The notes under the pieces were generated by a model. That model saw only the letters and a program-made list of their open reading frames with translations. It did no database searches and was not told the origin of the DNA. A program made the position numbers and the translations under genes. A stretch of DNA of 64,000 nucleotides, from contig VXRN01000024.1 of NCBI GenBank assembly GCA_009838465.1, positions 1 to 64,000 of the forward strand. The letters run 5' to 3'. The DNA comes from Dehalococcoidia bacterium (lineage in GTDB: Bacteria > Chloroflexota > Dehalococcoidia > Lucifugimonadales > UBA1123). This document shows, piece by piece, positions 63,266 through 64,000 of the stretch. Every line of letters starts with the position of its first letter. Within the stretch, counting starts at the first letter, position 1.

Positions 63266-63765
63266 GCAGGCGGATGATGATACTGTTCTTTGCCGTGGTG
63301 GCCGCTCAGGTTGTCGGTCTTGTTCTGTTCGCCGGTGTGCGGCAGGTTGCATTGACGCAGGGGCGAGAGGTCACCCTGCAAACGGCTCCCGTTGATCCGC
63401 GCTCACTGCTGCAAGGTGATTACGCCATCCTGGACTACGAAATCGCCCGGTTGCCTAGTAGGATGAGGGACGAGCGTGAGGGCGACGTGGTTTACGTTGT
63501 GCTCCATGAATGTGGCGAGGTTTGGTGCGCGGACCGGTACTCCTCATGGGAACCCGAGCCGCCTGATGTCTTTATCCGTGGCCGCGTCACAGATCGGCGC
63601 CGGCTGGATTTTGGCATCGGCACGTTCTTCGTTCCCGAAGGTACCGGGCACATCGTCGAGCAGGCGCGGGACGTAAAGGTGGTAGTGTCGCTGAGCGCAT
63701 CCGGCAACGCGGTCATCAATCAGGTTCTTGTTGACGGCCGACCCTTCGACCCAGAAGGTCGCTAG
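63262..63765 (+). CDS. GDYXXLXY domain protein
   Basis: 168 residues: one membrane segment (MILFFAVVAAQVVGLVLFAG) then an outer domain beginning with the eponymous GDYAILDY. FFVPEGTGHIVEQ is a further conserved part. Its start overlaps the DUF2157 stop (ATGA). Confidence 0.9.
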   Translation: MSRRMMILFFAVVAAQVVGLVLFAGVRQVALTQGREVTLQTAPVDPRSLLQGDYAILDYEIARLPSRMRDEREGDVVYVVLHECGEVWCADRYSSWEPEPPDVFIRGRVTDRRRLDFGIGTFFVPEGTGHIVEQARDVKVVVSLSASGNAVINQVLVDGRPFDPEGR

Positions 63766-63971
63766 ATCTGCGTACGACGGGAGTCCGCGCCCACATATTG
63801 CGAACGTACTCATTCATGCTCCGTTTGAGTTTCCCTTTTCGCTATACAATAATGCCCAGGATGCGCTACAATATGCCCTATGATGAACGCAACCCAAAAG
63901 AGCCATATACATAAAGCATAGATTATAATATGAAAAATCGGAGGTCAGCAAAAATTTTCCCATAGCTAAAC

Positions 63972-63999
63972 TCAGGCGATCTCAGGTGAATAACAGGTG
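63972..63999. repeat. Phased TCAGG(C/T)G/ACAGGTG array at the right edge
   Basis: TCAGGCG at 63972, TCAGGTG at 63982 and ACAGGTG at 63993, with spacings of 10 and 11 bp. It uses the same word as the array at 41717-41792 and is cut off by the window edge. The rest of the 234-bp gap after the GDYXXLXY gene is AT-rich and holds a near-repeat GCTATACAATAATGCCC / GCTACAATATGCCC (63841-63877). Confidence 0.65.
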
Positions 64000-64000
64000 T

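Overview
The window looks like a chromosomal segment of a free-living, GC-rich bacterium, most likely Chloroflexota of the SAR202/Dehalococcoidia kind. This is an inference from gene content: three enolase-superfamily enzymes, a formylglycine-type sulfatase, an SBP56-type methanethiol oxidase, a group D flavin monooxygenase-like protein, Ccm genes, the tig-clpP-clpX order and many dispersed hairpin repeats. No rRNA or other strong taxonomic marker is present, so the assignment is tentative.

Layout. 0-11 kb: catabolic and repair genes (S9 peptidase, kelch lipoprotein, flavin monooxygenase/hydrolase pair, AlkA, an enolase-family dehydratase, aldehyde dehydrogenase). 11-17 kb: a tight minus-strand operon dprA-topA-xer-aroQ-pepP. 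17.1-17.4 kb: two tRNA-Ser genes. 17.4-28.4 kb: toxin-antitoxin pairs, a three-domain BFN/Clp-N protein, a PadR-regulated unit, an ABC-2 exporter next to a decayed phosphohexomutase tail, SBP56 and a sulfatase. 28.4-38.2 kb: trpB, small membrane proteins, Uma2 nuclease, methyltransferases, SulP transporter, rhomboid protease and ccmC-ccmD-like-ccmE. 38.2-41.5 kb: clpX, clpP and tig. 42-46.3 kb: FAH hydrolase, MFS transporter, truncated luciferase-like gene, RidA and SDR. RNase P RNA (46.46-46.82 kb) precedes a phage-like block (47.1-57.4 kb). The end holds another enolase-family enzyme, DUF362, FitAB and DUF2157/GDYXXLXY genes.

The most unusual region is 46.8-57.4 kb. It carries HK97-type portal, prohead protease, major capsid, connector and neck/tail genes plus a small membrane protein and an XRE regulator, with no terminase, integrase or lysis enzyme. 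Between portal and protease lie an OLD-like ATPase plus TOPRIM (DUF3226-like) pair resembling anti-phage defence, an enolase-family gene, and a promoter-hairpins-terminator segment that looks like an undescribed structured RNA. Host-type hairpin repeats sit in most of the gaps between the structural genes, which suggests a long-resident, possibly domesticated, head module.

Two non-coding patterns also stand out. Three copies of a 131-147 bp element have inverted ends and 10-bp target duplications, as expected of a miniature transposon. Three intergenic arrays of 5-7 bp words (ACAGGTG or CCCAG) recur every 10-12 bp, so the copies lie on one face of the helix.
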